Source: Anabaena catenula FACHB-362 (GTDB lineage: Bacteria; Cyanobacteriota; Cyanobacteriia; Cyanobacteriales; Nostocaceae). From it: 64,000 nt of DNA. Where the stretch lies: NCBI RefSeq assembly GCF_014698735.1, contig NZ_JACJTQ010000001.1, positions 1 to 64,000 on the forward strand, written 5' to 3'. The notes beneath the pieces were generated by a model. The model had not been told where the DNA came from, did no database searches, and saw only the letters and a program-made list of their open reading frames with translations. Both the position numbers and the translations under genes were made by a program. Position 1 is the first letter of the stretch; each line of letters begins with the position of its first letter. Below are positions 63,635-64,000 of this stretch, piece after piece.

Positions 63635-64000
63635 ATGATAAATCAGAATTCTAATATAGTCTCAAATGCTCATGAGAATGGAAAGGTAACTGTTGCACCA
63701 GCATTATTGCCATTTCAGCCTTTTTCACCTTTGGAAACAGAGGATGAAGATTGGAATCCAAGAGAATTATTGGGGATTCTGCGACGACGAGCCTTAGTGA
63801 TCTCAGTGGTTGTTGTATCTGTTATGGGTGCTGTTGCTTATTCAACATTGAACCAAGAAAAGATATATCAAGGCAATTTTCAGCTTTTAGTTGAACCTGT
63901 AACAGGAGACAACACTTTACAAACACTCAATCTTCCAGACTCTACAGTTCCTAAATCCGGACTAGATTACGACAGTCAAATTCAGGTTCTGAAAAGTCAG
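63635..64000 (+). CDS. Wzz/BY-kinase-type polysaccharide chain-length protein (3' end outside window)
   Basis: The first 122 codons are visible. After an N-terminal polar leader, DWNPRELLGILRRRALVISV leads into one membrane helix (VVVVSVMGAVAYST), then YQGNFQLLVEPVTGDNTLQT, the Wzz-domain beginning of PCP-2/GumC-type proteins. In many cyanobacteria such proteins continue into a tyrosine-kinase domain, but this lies beyond the edge. It would control chain length and export of the glycan made by the cluster. Confidence 0.85.
   Translation, partial: MINQNSNIVSNAHENGKVTVAPALLPFQPFSPLETEDEDWNPRELLGILRRRALVISVVVVSVMGAVAYSTLNQEKIYQGNFQLLVEPVTGDNTLQTLNLPDSTVPKSGLDYDSQIQVLKSQ

Overview
The window looks like chromosomal DNA of a filamentous, probably heterocyst-forming cyanobacterium (Nostocales type). 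The signs are AT-rich DNA with scattered GCGATCGC (HIP1) palindromes, many short tandem heptamer repeats between genes, a Cph1-type phytochrome operon, a Tic20 homologue, DUF29, Rpn/DUF2887 and Uma2 families, and a large polysaccharide cluster. No tRNA, rRNA or CRISPR array was seen. Species cannot be named from the sequence alone.

Layout. 1-1600: 3' end of a repeat-rich, probably surface or secreted protein with a DUF4114 domain. 1661-5599 (minus): a light-signalling operon of phytochrome kinase, small response regulator and receiver-kinase hybrid. 6000-9430: a membrane mannosyltransferase-like protein and two hypothetical proteins. 9517-13194 (minus): an accessory stretch rich in nuclease families (Rpn/DUF2887, a coupled AAA ATPase plus PD-(D/E)XK-like pair, Uma2). 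13307-19136 (minus): housekeeping genes recG, tsf and rpsB with one coiled-coil hypothetical. 19399-23691: a second accessory stretch with a RelN/RelE-type toxin-antitoxin pair, a DNA methyltransferase fused to an Mrr-like nuclease domain, a divergent STAND/NB-ARC ATPase and a DUF29 protein. 23888-34498: mostly metabolic and housekeeping genes (argG, DedA, STAS, rpsF, FAH hydrolase, Tic20, glyA, cinA), separated by MITE-like elements and short repeats.

From about 35.4 kb to the right edge almost everything is on the plus strand and makes up an exopolysaccharide/glycan cluster. It holds an ABC exporter pair (Wzm/Wzt type), thirteen glycosyltransferases (six GT4, five GT2, one GT10 fucosyltransferase-like, one GT8-like), two polysaccharide pyruvyltransferases, two hexapeptide acyltransferases, a Wzy-like polymerase, a DUF218 protein, a methyltransferase and, at the edge, the start of a Wzz/BY-kinase-type chain-length protein. 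Two tandem paralogous RTX-type calcium-binding proteins sit in the middle, each with its own conserved leader and terminator. Two decayed genes (a DUF29 fragment and a methyltransferase fragment) mark past rearrangements.

The most interesting items are the AAA/nuclease pair (10.5-12.5 kb), the methyltransferase-nuclease/STAND neighbourhood (20.1-23.2 kb), the duplicated RTX units inside the glycan cluster, and heptamer repeats that overlap the translation starts of otherwise ordinary genes (the mannosyltransferase-like gene and recG, with cinA nearby). Everything here was read by eye. Family assignments rest on recognisable motifs, and no database search was possible.
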